Shown: positions 1-7,158, counted from the stretch's first letter. The stretch is DNA of 13,863 nt from Thermocaproicibacter sp036260805 (GCA_036260805.1 DATALZ010000093.1:1-13863); one strand, 5' to 3'. Notes: generated by a model not told the origin, from the sequence alone. Made by a program: numbers and translations.

Positions 1-929
1 AATTCCTGATTCAGGATGACGAAGGCAAGGCAGCTTCTGCAGTTACCGTCGGTCAGAAACTCATCAACAGTGATAAGGTCGTTGCAATTGTAGGCCCGCT
101 GACCAGTACCTGCGCAAACTCCCTGGCACCGATCTGCCAGCAGTACAGTATCCCGATGGTAACCGGTACCGGCACAAACACCAAGATTACCGAAGCGGGC
201 GATTTCATTTTCCGTACCTGCTTCATTGACCCGTTCCAGGGCAAGGTTATGGCGAAATTCTCCAGCGATGATTTAAAGGCAAAGACAGCCGCCATCCTGT
301 TCAACAATGGCGACGATTACTCCAAAGGCCTTGCGGATGCGTTTAAAGCAGCCTTTACCGCTAAGGGCGGCACGATTGTTGCTTCTGAAACATACAACAC
401 CGGCGACAAGGACTTCAATGCTCAGCTGACAAAGATTGCTCCGAAGAACCCGGATGTTATGTTCCTGCCGGATTATTATTCCACAGTTGCGGTTATCGCC
501 AAGGAAGCCCGCAGCGCAGGCATTAAATCCACATTCCTCGGCGGTGACGGCTGGGATTCTTCTGAATTGTTCTCCATCGGCGGCGATTCCGTTAACGCCG
601 CATATTTCTCGAACCACTACGCTGCAGACGATACATCCAAAGAAGTTGTTGAATTCATTAAGGAGTTCAAAGCAAAATACAACAACGAAGTACCGGATGC
701 TATGGCGGCTCTGAACTATGATGCAGGCAAGGTATTGCTCGAGTGCATTAAGAAGGCCGGCAGCACAGATGCCAATGCAATCAAGGATGCTCTGAAAAAC
801 TACGATGGCACGGTCGTATCCGGCCACATTAAATTCAATGAAAAACGTGATGCCGTTAAGGCAGCCGTTATCATCAAGACAGACGGCGGCAAAGAGAAGT
901 TCTTCAAGAAGATTCAGCCCGACACTTAA
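1..929 (+). CDS. livK: Branched-chain amino acid ABC transporter substrate-binding protein (LivK type), 5' end missing
   Basis: Extracellular binding protein that captures leucine, isoleucine or valine (or a related ligand) and delivers it to the LivHMGF importer encoded just downstream. The frame is open from base 3 to the TAA at 927-929, giving 308 visible residues. Family members are usually about 370-400 residues, so the signal peptide and first strands lie outside the window. The visible part matches the periplasmic-binding-protein type 1 fold: an AIVGPLTST ligand-loop segment near the left edge, an AAILFNNGDDYSKG segment starting lobe 2, and DVMFLPDYYS later. The family and its place first in a liv operon make the class secure. 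The exact ligand cannot be read from sequence; aromatic amino acids, amides or urea are alternatives in this family. No promoter is visible because the gene start is missing. Confidence 0.93.
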   Translation, partial: FLIQDDEGKAASAVTVGQKLINSDKVVAIVGPLTSTCANSLAPICQQYSIPMVTGTGTNTKITEAGDFIFRTCFIDPFQGKVMAKFSSDDLKAKTAAILFNNGDDYSKGLADAFKAAFTAKGGTIVASETYNTGDKDFNAQLTKIAPKNPDVMFLPDYYSTVAVIAKEARSAGIKSTFLGGDGWDSSELFSIGGDSVNAAYFSNHYAADDTSKEVVEFIKEFKAKYNNEVPDAMAALNYDAGKVLLECIKKAGSTDANAIKDALKNYDGTVVSGHIKFNEKRDAVKAAVIIKTDGGKEKFFKKIQPDT

Positions 930-951
930 TTCTCAGGGCAGAGGCCAGTGG

Positions 952-989
952 CGGAAAGCGTTCTCCCTATTAAAAGGAAACGCTTTCCG
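952..989 (+). other. Intercistronic hairpin between livK and livH
   Basis: A perfect 11-bp inverted repeat (CGGAAAGCGTT at 952-962 and AACGCTTTCCG at 979-989) encloses a 16-base loop. It begins 22 bases after the livK stop and ends 23 bases before the livH SD site. No T-tract follows, so it is unlikely to be a full terminator. In binding-protein operons such hairpins often protect the upstream message from 3' exonucleases, so that binding protein exceeds permease; applying this here is inference. Confidence 0.7.
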
Positions 990-1026
990 GTGGCAGGCCA
1001 ACTTATTGCAACAGGAGGAATAGAAG

Positions 1027-1911
1027 TTGACATTAGTTGAATTTTTGCAGCAATTGATCAACGGCCTTTCACTGGGAAGCGTCTACGCGCTCATAGCCTT
1101 GGGCTATACGATGGTGTATGGAATCATCGGACTGATCAACTTTGCACACGCAGATATTTATATGGTGGGAGCCTATATCGGCTATTTTGTAGCAACGGAT
1201 CTGCATTTACCGTTTATCCCAACGCTGCTGATTGCCATGCTGGGTTCCGGAGCTGTAGGCGTTCTGATTGAAAGAATCGCCTATAAACCTCTTAGAAGAG
1301 CGACGAATATTTCGCTTCTGATAACGGCAATTGGCGTATCGCTCCTTTTGGAGAACGGCTTCAACTGGCTGTTCGGCGGCAATCCGCGTACATATCCGCA
1401 CAATATCCTCCAGCAGTCCAATATTACGCTTGGCCCGGTACATACCGATACGCTGCATTTGATTATTCTTAGTACGTCATTAATTTTGATGGTGCTTTTG
1501 CAGGTTGTTATTTACCGTACCAAAATCGGCAAGGCAATGCGTGCTACTTCAACCGATAAAGACGCAGCCGCACTCATGGGCATTAACGTTGATACCACTA
1601 TCTCGGCTACTTTTGCAATTGGTTCCGCACTGGCTGGCGCAGCGGGTGTCCTTGTCGCAATCCTGTATTCCAGCATTGACCCGTACATGGGCATTCAGCC
1701 CGGCATCAAGGCGTTTACCGCGGCTGTTTTCGGCGGCATCGGACTGATTCCCGGCGCTTTCGTGGGCGGCATTATCCTCGGAGTGATCGAGACCTTTGTT
1801 ACTGCATGGTACTCGCAGCTTTCCGGAGCCATCGGGTTCATTGTTCTGATTATCATCCTGATCATTAAGCCGAGCGGCCTGCTTGGCAAAAAAGTCAGCG
1901 AGAAAGTGTAG
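1027..1911 (+). CDS. livH: Branched-chain amino acid ABC transporter permease LivH
   Basis: One of the two membrane-spanning subunits of the branched-chain amino acid importer; it pairs with LivM to form the channel across the cytoplasmic membrane. The 294-residue product opens with the family hallmark NGLSLGSVYALIALGYTMVYG, here residues 12-32, and INFAHADIYMVGAY follows shortly after. About eight hydrophobic segments are spread along the protein. The Ala/Gly-rich region ending in GIKAFTAAVFGGIGLIPGA is the cytoplasmic loop that contacts the ATPases. The start is TTG, chosen because a strong AGGAGG (1013-1018) lies 8 bases upstream and the N-terminus fits the family. It ends in TAG immediately before the livM start region, so the two are translationally coupled. 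Length and motifs are normal. Confidence 0.95.
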   Translation: MTLVEFLQQLINGLSLGSVYALIALGYTMVYGIIGLINFAHADIYMVGAYIGYFVATDLHLPFIPTLLIAMLGSGAVGVLIERIAYKPLRRATNISLLITAIGVSLLLENGFNWLFGGNPRTYPHNILQQSNITLGPVHTDTLHLIILSTSLILMVLLQVVIYRTKIGKAMRATSTDKDAAALMGINVDTTISATFAIGSALAGAAGVLVAILYSSIDPYMGIQPGIKAFTAAVFGGIGLIPGAFVGGIILGVIETFVTAWYSQLSGAIGFIVLIIILIIKPSGLLGKKVSEKV

Positions 1912-1920
1912 GTGACGGAA

Positions 1921-2877
1921 ATGACTGCATATTTTAAAAAACTGGGAATTTTTCTGGTGGTGTCGGTTGCGGTATTTGCCGTATTTACACTGCTCATTTC
2001 AACAGGTGTCATCAATGCGTATTATAAGCGTATTCTTATGACCATCTGCATCAATATTATCCTTGCTCTCAGTACAAACCTGATTATCAATTTTACCGGC
2101 CAGCTTACTCTGGGGCATTCGGCATTTATGGCAATCGGCGCATATGCGGCCGCGGCCATTTACCTGAAAACAGGCCTGCCGTTCGTTCTTTCTTTGATTT
2201 TCGGCAGCATGGTTGCAGGCTTGTTTGGCCTTCTGATTGGCCTGCCAACCCTGCGTCTGAAAGGCGATTACCTTGCCGTTACCACCATGGGTTTCTGCCA
2301 GATCATCGTCGTCCTGATTCAAAACATTCCGCAGCTTGGCGGCGCGCAGGGCCTGCCGGGAATACCCGGAATGACCACATTCGCCTGGGTGTTTTTCTCA
2401 ATGATCCTGACGATCTTTGTACTGCACCATGTGGTCAATTCCAAACAGGGACGCGCGATGATCTCCGTTCGTGAAGACGAAATTGCCGCCGAGGCAATGG
2501 GTGTCAACACAACGCGCTACAAGGTTATGGCCTTTACACTGGGTGCGTTCTTCGCAGGTCTCGCCGGTGGGCTGTATGCCTTCCTGATGATGTTCATTGA
2601 GCCAACCACGTTCAACTATTTTAAATCCATCGATCTGGTTATTTACGTTGTGCTTGGCGGCACCGGAAGCTTCGCCGGATGCATCACATCCACCAGCATC
2701 CTGACTCTTCTGCCGGAAGTCCTTCGTTTCCTCGGCGACCTCCGAATGGTCATCTACCCGCTGCTCCTGATTGTAATCATGATCCTTCGTGTGAAAAACA
2801 TCCGTCTTTCACGTCTCCTGGATATGTTCCGTCATAAATCTGCTGCAAAGGAAGGTGACAGCCATGCCGCTGCTTGA
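1921..2877 (+). CDS. livM: Branched-chain amino acid ABC transporter permease LivM
   Basis: Second membrane subunit of the importer, partner of LivH. The product of about 318 residues carries the LivM hallmark INFTGQLTLGHSAFMAIGAY, several hydrophobic helices, the segment LRLKGDYLAVTTMGF, and the cytoplasmic coupling region around SVREDEIAAEAMGVNTTRYK. ATG at 1921 is preferred because AGGTGA (1910-1915) sits 5 bases upstream. A GTG at 1912, directly abutting the livH stop, would add three residues but has no good SD of its own. The 3' end overlaps the livG start by 14 bases, typical of a tightly coupled operon. The C-terminal tail after the last helix is short and basic. No defects were seen. 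Confidence 0.94.
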   Translation: MTAYFKKLGIFLVVSVAVFAVFTLLISTGVINAYYKRILMTICINIILALSTNLIINFTGQLTLGHSAFMAIGAYAAAAIYLKTGLPFVLSLIFGSMVAGLFGLLIGLPTLRLKGDYLAVTTMGFCQIIVVLIQNIPQLGGAQGLPGIPGMTTFAWVFFSMILTIFVLHHVVNSKQGRAMISVREDEIAAEAMGVNTTRYKVMAFTLGAFFAGLAGGLYAFLMMFIEPTTFNYFKSIDLVIYVVLGGTGSFAGCITSTSILTLLPEVLRFLGDLRMVIYPLLLIVIMILRVKNIRLSRLLDMFRHKSAAKEGDSHAAA

Positions 2878-3637
2878 TGTTCAGAATATTTCCATTCGTT
2901 TCGGCGGCCTGACTGCTGTTGCTGACTTTTCCATGCAGATGGAAGACAATGATATTTATGGCCTGATCGGCCCGAACGGTGCCGGAAAAACCACAGTTTT
3001 CAATATGCTCACCGGAGTTTACACCCCCACAAGCGGTACGATGCTGTTTAATGGCGAAGCGATTGCGGGCTTAAAGCCGTTCAATATCACGAAGAAAAAG
3101 ATAGCCCGCACATTCCAGAACATCCGTCTGATGAAGAATCTGACGGTACTGGAAAACGTTAAAATCTCCTATATTTATCAGGCCAAATACAACCTTGCAT
3201 CCGCAATCCTGAGGCTTCCTTCCTATTTCAAAGAGGAAGACGAAATCGAGAAAAAGTCGATGGAACTTCTGAAAGTGTTCCATTTGGATAGCAAGAAGGA
3301 TGAACTGGCTGCAAACCTGCCTTACGGTGAACAGCGCCGGCTTGAAATTGCCCGTGCGCTTGCCACGCAGCCGAAGCTCCTGCTTCTCGACGAACCGGCT
3401 GCAGGTATGAACCCGCAGGAAACGCAGGAACTGACGGAACTTATCCGCTGGATCCGCAAGGAATTCAACATTGCAATTCTTTTAATTGAGCACGATATGC
3501 GGCTGGTTATGGGCGTCTGTGAGAAAATCGTCGTACTGGACTACGGCAAAATTATTGCGCAGGGCACGCCGGAAGAAATCAGAACCAACCCGAAAGTAAT
3601 TGAGGCTTATCTCGGTGAGGAGGCGGCCCATGCTTAA
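2864..3637 (+). CDS. livG: Branched-chain amino acid ABC transporter ATPase LivG
   Basis: Cytoplasmic ATP-hydrolysing subunit that powers the LivHM channel with LivF. In the 257-residue product, Walker A is GPNGAGKTT (36-44) and the Q-loop is in ARTFQNIRL (81-89). The signature is the LivG-type LPYGEQRR (152-159) rather than LSGGQ, Walker B is LLLLDEP (172-178), and the switch histidine is His210 in LIEHD. The C-terminal extension after the ATPase core (KIIAQGTPEEI) is typical of the LivG/BCA-ATP family. ATG 2864 was chosen because a purine-rich SD (AAGGAAGGTGA, 2848-2858) precedes it and family proteins begin MPLLxV. An upstream GTG at 2855 lies inside that SD and is less likely. It overlaps livM at its start and livF at its end. 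Confidence 0.95.
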   Translation: MPLLDVQNISIRFGGLTAVADFSMQMEDNDIYGLIGPNGAGKTTVFNMLTGVYTPTSGTMLFNGEAIAGLKPFNITKKKIARTFQNIRLMKNLTVLENVKISYIYQAKYNLASAILRLPSYFKEEDEIEKKSMELLKVFHLDSKKDELAANLPYGEQRRLEIARALATQPKLLLLDEPAAGMNPQETQELTELIRWIRKEFNIAILLIEHDMRLVMGVCEKIVVLDYGKIIAQGTPEEIRTNPKVIEAYLGEEAAHA

Positions 3638-4334
3638 GATATCGAATCTGAATGTTTTTTACGGCGGTATCCACGCCCTGAAAGACATTAACATAGAAGT
3701 AAACGAAGGCGAAATCGTTACGCTCATCGGTGCGAACGGTGCGGGGAAGACATCCACTCTGCGCGCCATTTCCGGCCTTGTTCCCCTGGCCAGCGGAACC
3801 ATCGAGTTCGAGGGCAAAGAGCTGGATAAGGTTCAGGCACACAAAATTCCTTACATGGGAATCTCGCACGTTCCGGAAGGCCGCCGTATTTTTGCGAATA
3901 TGTCTGTGCTGGAGAATCTGCAGCTCGGCGCATACTGCCGCAAAGACAAGACCAACTTTGCAAAAGACTGTGAAACGGTTTTTGAGAAATTTCCCCGCCT
4001 GAAAGAACGCGTGAAGCAGCGTGCCGGTACGCTCAGCGGCGGCGAGCAGCAGATGCTTGCCATGGGCAGGGCGCTGATGTCCCGGCCGAAAATCCTGCTG
4101 ATGGATGAGCCGTCCATGGGTCTTGCGCCGATTATCGTGGAAGAGATTTTCTCCATTATTCAGGACATCAACAAATCGGGAACGACCATCCTGCTCGTTG
4201 AGCAGAACGCAAACATGGCGCTTTCCATTGCAAACCGCGCCTATGTAATCGAGACCGGGAGCATCACGCTGGAAGGCAAGGCTTCCGAACTGCTAACGGA
4301 TGAATCCGTTAAGAAAGCTTATCTCGGCGGCTGA
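3630..4334 (+). CDS. livF: Branched-chain amino acid ABC transporter ATPase LivF
   Basis: Second ATPase of the importer. The 234-residue product has Walker A GANGAGKT (34-41), the family segment HVPEGRRIFANMSVLENL (80-97), signature LSGGEQQM (135-142) and Walker B ILLMDEP (155-161). The usual switch histidine is replaced by Gln192 in LLVEQN. That replacement is normal in LivF proteins and is not a defect. The start is ATG 3630, 6 bases after AGGAGG (3618-3623), which overlaps the livG end by 8 bases. A TTG at 3600 in the same frame would add ten non-family residues and is rejected. This is the last gene of the liv operon; two terminators follow within 105 bases. Confidence 0.95.
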   Translation: MLKISNLNVFYGGIHALKDINIEVNEGEIVTLIGANGAGKTSTLRAISGLVPLASGTIEFEGKELDKVQAHKIPYMGISHVPEGRRIFANMSVLENLQLGAYCRKDKTNFAKDCETVFEKFPRLKERVKQRAGTLSGGEQQMLAMGRALMSRPKILLMDEPSMGLAPIIVEEIFSIIQDINKSGTTILLVEQNANMALSIANRAYVIETGSITLEGKASELLTDESVKKAYLGG

Positions 4335-4354
4335 TTTCATATAAGTTTCAACTG

Positions 4355-4394
4355 AAAGGCGACTGCCCGGCTTATAGCCCGGCAGTCGCCTTTT
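4355..4394 (+). terminator. Intrinsic terminator of the liv operon (first of two)
   Basis: AAAGGCGACTGCC (4355-4367) pairs perfectly with GGCAGTCGCCTTT (4381-4393). After one C-C mismatch, a further 3 bp close a TTATA loop (4372-4376). The stem runs into TTTT (4391-4394). It starts 21 bases after the livF stop. Confidence 0.88.
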
Positions 4395-4406
4395 CGCCAA
4401 ATGGAT

Positions 4407-4437
4407 AAAAAAAGCCGCCCAACCGGGCGGCTTTTTT
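4407..4437. terminator. Bidirectional intrinsic terminator between liv operon and glycosyltransferase gene
   Basis: A7 (4407-4413), then the 7-bp GC stem GCCGCCC/GGGCGGC (4414-4420 and 4425-4431) with an AACC loop, then T6 (4432-4437). The A-tract makes it equally good on the minus strand. It can therefore back up the first liv terminator and also stop the convergent glycosyltransferase transcript, whose stop codon lies about 190 bases away. Confidence 0.88.
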
Positions 4438-4476
4438 GGGGGAGAATTATCAAAATGATAAGGGAGGAGAAAGTAT

Positions 4477-4572
4477 ATGAAAAAGTTATAATCAATTGAA
4501 AAGAACTTTGTATTTCCTTTGTCTGAGGATAGTTTAAAGCAGGAATATGAACCGAAAATGTTCAACTTTTGA
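4477..4572 (+). other. Miniature reading frame with strong SD, broken by in-frame TAA (possible gene remnant)
   Basis: ATG 4477 lies 7 bases after a strong SD (AGGGAGGAG, 4461-4469). It reads MKKL and then meets TAA at 4489-4491. The same frame continues for 26 more sense codons (SIEKNFVFPLSEDSLKQEYE, then PKMFNF) to TGA at 4570-4572. A 6-bp inverted repeat, TTATCA/TGATAA (4447-4452 and 4456-4461), sits just before the SD. No promoter is evident between it and the terminator. It may be a decayed small gene, a leader peptide of only four residues, or chance. It has no recognisable family and no cysteine. Confidence 0.3.
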
Positions 4573-4625
4573 AAAGATTAAGAAGATTGTGTGAATAAAT
4601 TAAGAACGCACCAAACTTTCGGAAA

Positions 4626-6407
4626 TCAGTCATACTTGTAATCTGCGGAATACGTCTTTTTCAGAATGGATAAGCCTTCCGCGTCAATCTGTCCCGTCTT
4701 GCGGATACTGCGGATCAATTCATAATATGCGGATTTTTCGTACCCGTATTTATAGTAGAGTTTACCCAGCTGAAGGTGTGAAGCCGGGTCGCCGATGCGG
4801 CTTAATAGTGGCAATGATTTTTGAAAAGCCTGAGTTTCACCGCAGCCAAGCAGAGTTTCCAACAGGTTGTAAACGGGCTGTTGGTATTTCTGCGGATTTT
4901 TTTCCGTAAACGGTTTGCCTGCTTCCTCATAGATTAAGCGAAAACATTCCGTTGCAGTTTCATAGTAAGGCGTTTCCAACAGCTTTTTGCATCTTGAGGT
5001 GCGCGGCAGGCTTCCTTTTCCCAATATAAAACAAAGAATCTGGTACCAGGCCGCTTTTGCGGCAAGAGAGCCGTCCTTTATTCTGGAAAAACAGCGTGAC
5101 GCGCCTTCATACTGCTGCAGATAAAACTTGCACACGCCCTCGTCATAAATGGCAATTGTGCTGCCGGGGCGAAGCCGTTTCGCCCGTCTGCAAAGGCAGA
5201 GTGCTTCGTCATACAGTTGATGGTTATAGAAAATATCGGAAAGCATCAGGTACGATTCAAAATCTTTCGGAACCAGCCGCGTCATTTTATTTTTAAGCGT
5301 TTCCGATGGATATTCTTTTGCAAGAAGCAGTTCAAGCAGTTTATTCACCGCGTCCCGAAAGCGCGGCGAAGATTTTACCGCGGCTCTGCAATAGCGCAGC
5401 GCTTTTTCATACTCGCCCATCTGCGAGTAAATAATGCTGATGGAATACTGTGCCTGATAAGTAGAAATTCCCATGGTGCTGTTGCTGCCAAGAGGCGGGT
5501 CGCCCATACGGATGCATTTTTTGTAACAGCGGATGGCAGATTCCAGCTTTTTCCCTCGTTGCAGAGCGCATGCTTTAAAAAATAAAAAGTCGGTGAGATT
5601 TGGGTAGGAGTGAATCCCTTCTTCAATTAAATGATTCATTTCACGAGAGAGGCGGAGCTGGTCGCAGCATAGAATCATGCGTACCAGAAGAGCCGAGCGG
5701 TACCCGGCCTGAATACTGGTCAGCAGCAGACTCTTGCGGTAATAGGTCAGAGCTTTTGTTGCTTTCATCGTCGCAAGGTATTCATTTCCCATGCAGAAAA
5801 GCATATAGGCGTTTTCCGGGTTTTCATTTAGTTCTTTCAGAATCAGGCCGATATTTCTCCGGTGTTTGTCTTTGCGTTCAATCTGGTCTTTCAGGTAACC
5901 GTAGTGGTAGAAGCAGATATCCGCAGCGTGAACGCAGGGGCAGCCGCCGTCACAGGATGCTATCTGTTCATGAATCCGCCCGCTGAACCGGTAACCTTTG
6001 TTGTTGCGGATGAGCCGGATATTCATGTTAATTAAAATACTTCCGGTGTCCGGCTGATCCCCCAGGTAGCACAGTGTTTTGCAGCAAAACAGTTCTTCTT
6101 TGCCTGCTTTTTGCAAAAGACCAATGATTTTTTCTATCCCGCCCGGCTCCAGTTCATCGTCCGCATCCATCACAAGAATCCAGTCTCCTTGCGCAAAGCT
6201 GAGAGAATAGTTCCGCGCCTCTGCAAAGTTGTCGTTCCAGGCAAAATGCAAGACTTTGGCGCCGAAGCCCTCTGCAATTTCTACAGTCCTGTCGGTCGAG
6301 CCGGTATCAATAATAATGGTCTCGTCGGCAAGATTTTTCACACTCTTTAAACACTTTTCAAGATTTTCTTCCTCATCTTTCACAATCATGCACAGACTGA
6401 GCAGCAT
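4626..6407 (-). CDS. Family 2 glycosyltransferase with C-terminal TPR repeats
   Basis: A 593-residue protein. The N-terminal 190 residues form a GT-A glycosyltransferase family 2 domain: LSLCMIVKDEEENLEKCL at the start, the nucleotide-binding DTGSTD (34-39), the metal-binding DADDE (81-85), and a GRIHEQ motif (143-148) followed by HYGY (168-171). From about residue 195 to the end it is alpha-helical with TPR-like units (for example NAYMLFCMGNEYLATMKATK and AQYSISIIYSQMGEYEKALR). The order GT2-RHE/HEQ-TPR is that of the SunS-like group of protein or peptide glycosyltransferases, but this protein is longer than SunS and its acceptor is unknown. No signal peptide or membrane segment is seen, so it is probably cytoplasmic. 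The ATG start has GGAGG (6416-6420 on the minus strand) 8 bases upstream. It is monocistronic and convergent with the liv operon. Confidence 0.85.
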   Translation of the reverse strand: MLLSLCMIVKDEEENLEKCLKSVKNLADETIIIDTGSTDRTVEIAEGFGAKVLHFAWNDNFAEARNYSLSFAQGDWILVMDADDELEPGGIEKIIGLLQKAGKEELFCCKTLCYLGDQPDTGSILINMNIRLIRNNKGYRFSGRIHEQIASCDGGCPCVHAADICFYHYGYLKDQIERKDKHRRNIGLILKELNENPENAYMLFCMGNEYLATMKATKALTYYRKSLLLTSIQAGYRSALLVRMILCCDQLRLSREMNHLIEEGIHSYPNLTDFLFFKACALQRGKKLESAIRCYKKCIRMGDPPLGSNSTMGISTYQAQYSISIIYSQMGEYEKALRYCRAAVKSSPRFRDAVNKLLELLLAKEYPSETLKNKMTRLVPKDFESYLMLSDIFYNHQLYDEALCLCRRAKRLRPGSTIAIYDEGVCKFYLQQYEGASRCFSRIKDGSLAAKAAWYQILCFILGKGSLPRTSRCKKLLETPYYETATECFRLIYEEAGKPFTEKNPQKYQQPVYNLLETLLGCGETQAFQKSLPLLSRIGDPASHLQLGKLYYKYGYEKSAYYELIRSIRKTGQIDAEGLSILKKTYSADYKYD

Positions 6408-6489
6408 AGACTCCGCCTCCGTTCATGCAGTAAAAACAGTTTCCCTGCTTTAGCCTATGCTGAAAAAAAATATTTGACATTAATATAGC

Positions 6490-6524
6490 AATTCCCGCGT
6501 CTGCAAATAGCAGGGGCGGGAATT
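6490..6524. other. Long hairpin between two minus-strand genes
   Basis: AATTCCCGC (6490-6498) pairs with GCGGGAATT (6516-6524). An inner CTGC/GCAG stem (6501-6504 and 6510-6513) closes an AAATA loop. It lies just past the stop of the small minus-strand ORF and upstream of the glycosyltransferase. The minus-strand side has only a weak T-rich tail (TATATT after GC), so it may be a poor terminator or a processing site for the small ORF. On the plus strand the tail is TTTTCT, but no plus-strand gene precedes it. Confidence 0.5.
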
Positions 6525-6532
6525 TTCTGACG

Positions 6533-6718
6533 CTATTCTTTCATTCGGAATTCTTCCAGCTGCCTGTGCAGAGATTCGTCGGAATCCGCACCCTTTTTCA
6601 GCAGAAGCTGCTGTGTATCGTCCGGAAGGGCAAGAAAGTCGTCCTGGTCATTTGAAAAAGTGGGGGGAAACAGAAATTCCGGTAAATTTCCCAAAAACGT
6701 ATCAAGCATTTGGGTCAC
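6533..6718 (-). CDS. Small acidic hypothetical protein
   Basis: A 61-residue reading frame starting at GTG 6718, or 58 residues from ATG 6709. Upstream on the minus strand is AAAGGAAAGGTG, giving acceptable SD spacing to either start. The product is rich in Asp/Glu, with a hydrophobic N-terminal third (LDTFLGNLPEFLFPP) and then a charged helical-looking part (LALPDDTQQLLLKKG, SLHRQLEEFRMKE). No signal peptide, transmembrane helix or known motif is recognised. A hairpin follows the stop. It runs divergently from the pot operon. Support for it being a gene: SD, amphipathic composition, and no overlap with any other gene. Against: short length, no recognised family and no clear promoter. No function is proposed. 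Confidence 0.5.
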   Translation of the reverse strand: MTQMLDTFLGNLPEFLFPPTFSNDQDDFLALPDDTQQLLLKKGADSDESLHRQLEEFRMKE

Positions 6719-6864
6719 ACCTTTCCTTTGCCGTGGGTTTTTAAATTAAAACCCAGTTTAGTTTGTTTCGGATTCCTGTTTTTAGAAGTAACAAATAACG
6801 GAGGAAAATTCAATAAATCGTAAGATCTTCAGCACGAAAAACAAAGCATACCAACGTAAAACGG

Positions 6865-6926
6865 AGAAATTCTGCCAATTTATGACGGTAAACGAGAAAA
6901 AATTGATTTTTTGCAGAAAAATTTCT
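6865..6926. repeat. Imperfect inverted repeat upstream of the pot promoter
   Basis: AGAAATTCTGC (6865-6875) is the complement of GCAGAAAAATTTCT (6913-6926) apart from three extra bases in the right arm. The 37 bases between include an A5-TTGA-T5 type mini-palindrome. The right arm ends 8 bases before the -35 box at 6934, so it could be an operator or an AT-rich activating element. The spacing is long for a single protein site. Confidence 0.35.
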
Positions 6927-6933
6927 AAAATAA

Positions 6934-6962
6934 TTGACAAATAGTAGTTTTACATCTATTAT
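6934..6962 (+). promoter_or_regulatory. Sigma-A type promoter of the potABCD operon
   Basis: TTGACA (6934-6939), 17-base spacer, TATTAT (6957-6962). The -35 box is a perfect match and the -10 has one mismatch. The predicted transcription start is about 6969, leaving a leader of about 190 bases before potA. Confidence 0.8.
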
Positions 6963-6968
6963 GTGATG

Positions 6969-7158
6969 TGTTGCGTTTGCATCTGAGGAAACATTGCTTA
7001 ACGTGTGTTTCTCTGTTTCGGCGGCTCGGCTGCCGCAGTCTTTTAGACTGCGAAAAATCCTTTGCGGAGGGCAGCTTTTTACGGTATGCCGCCGGAAATG
7101 CGTTCAGCCGAAACGGTTAGCGCAGCTGCTAATTTTCACCGCAAAGGGGATGCACTGA
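6969..7158 (+). promoter_or_regulatory. Long structured 5' leader of potABCD (candidate cis-regulatory RNA)
   Basis: Several helices can be drawn by eye. P1: CTGTTTCGGC (7013-7022) with GCCGAAACGG (7107-7116), 10 pairs including one G-U. Inside it, GCTGCC (7029-7034) pairs with GGCAGC (7070-7075), and the local hairpin GCAGTC/GACTGC (7035-7040 and 7046-7051) has a TTTTA loop. A competing helix, CGGCGGC (7019-7025) with GCCGCCG (7088-7094), would exclude P1. Right after P1, TTAGCG-CAGC-TGCTAA (7117-7132) forms a short hairpin followed by TTTT (7133-7136), like a weak terminator. The potA SD AAAGGGG (7143-7149) comes next. I could not match it to any riboswitch class I know. Confidence 0.5.

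Noticed and set aside
273..827. Minus-strand open frame of 184 codons opposite livK
   Set aside because: Low-complexity, Cys- and Ile-rich product antisense to a clear binding-protein gene.
4293..4565. Minus-strand 90-codon open frame across the liv terminators
   Set aside because: It reads through both terminator hairpins and has no SD; it is not a gene.
4477..6407. Glycocin-type bacteriocin cluster (SunS-like glycosyltransferase plus small peptide)
   Set aside because: The broken mini-ORF has no cysteine or double-glycine leader, and no exporter, immunity or thiol-disulfide gene is present.
6474..6479. TTGACA on the plus strand between the glycosyltransferase and the small ORF
   Set aside because: No -10 box at 16-18 bases (the site falls in the GC hairpin) and no plus-strand gene follows for 680 bases.
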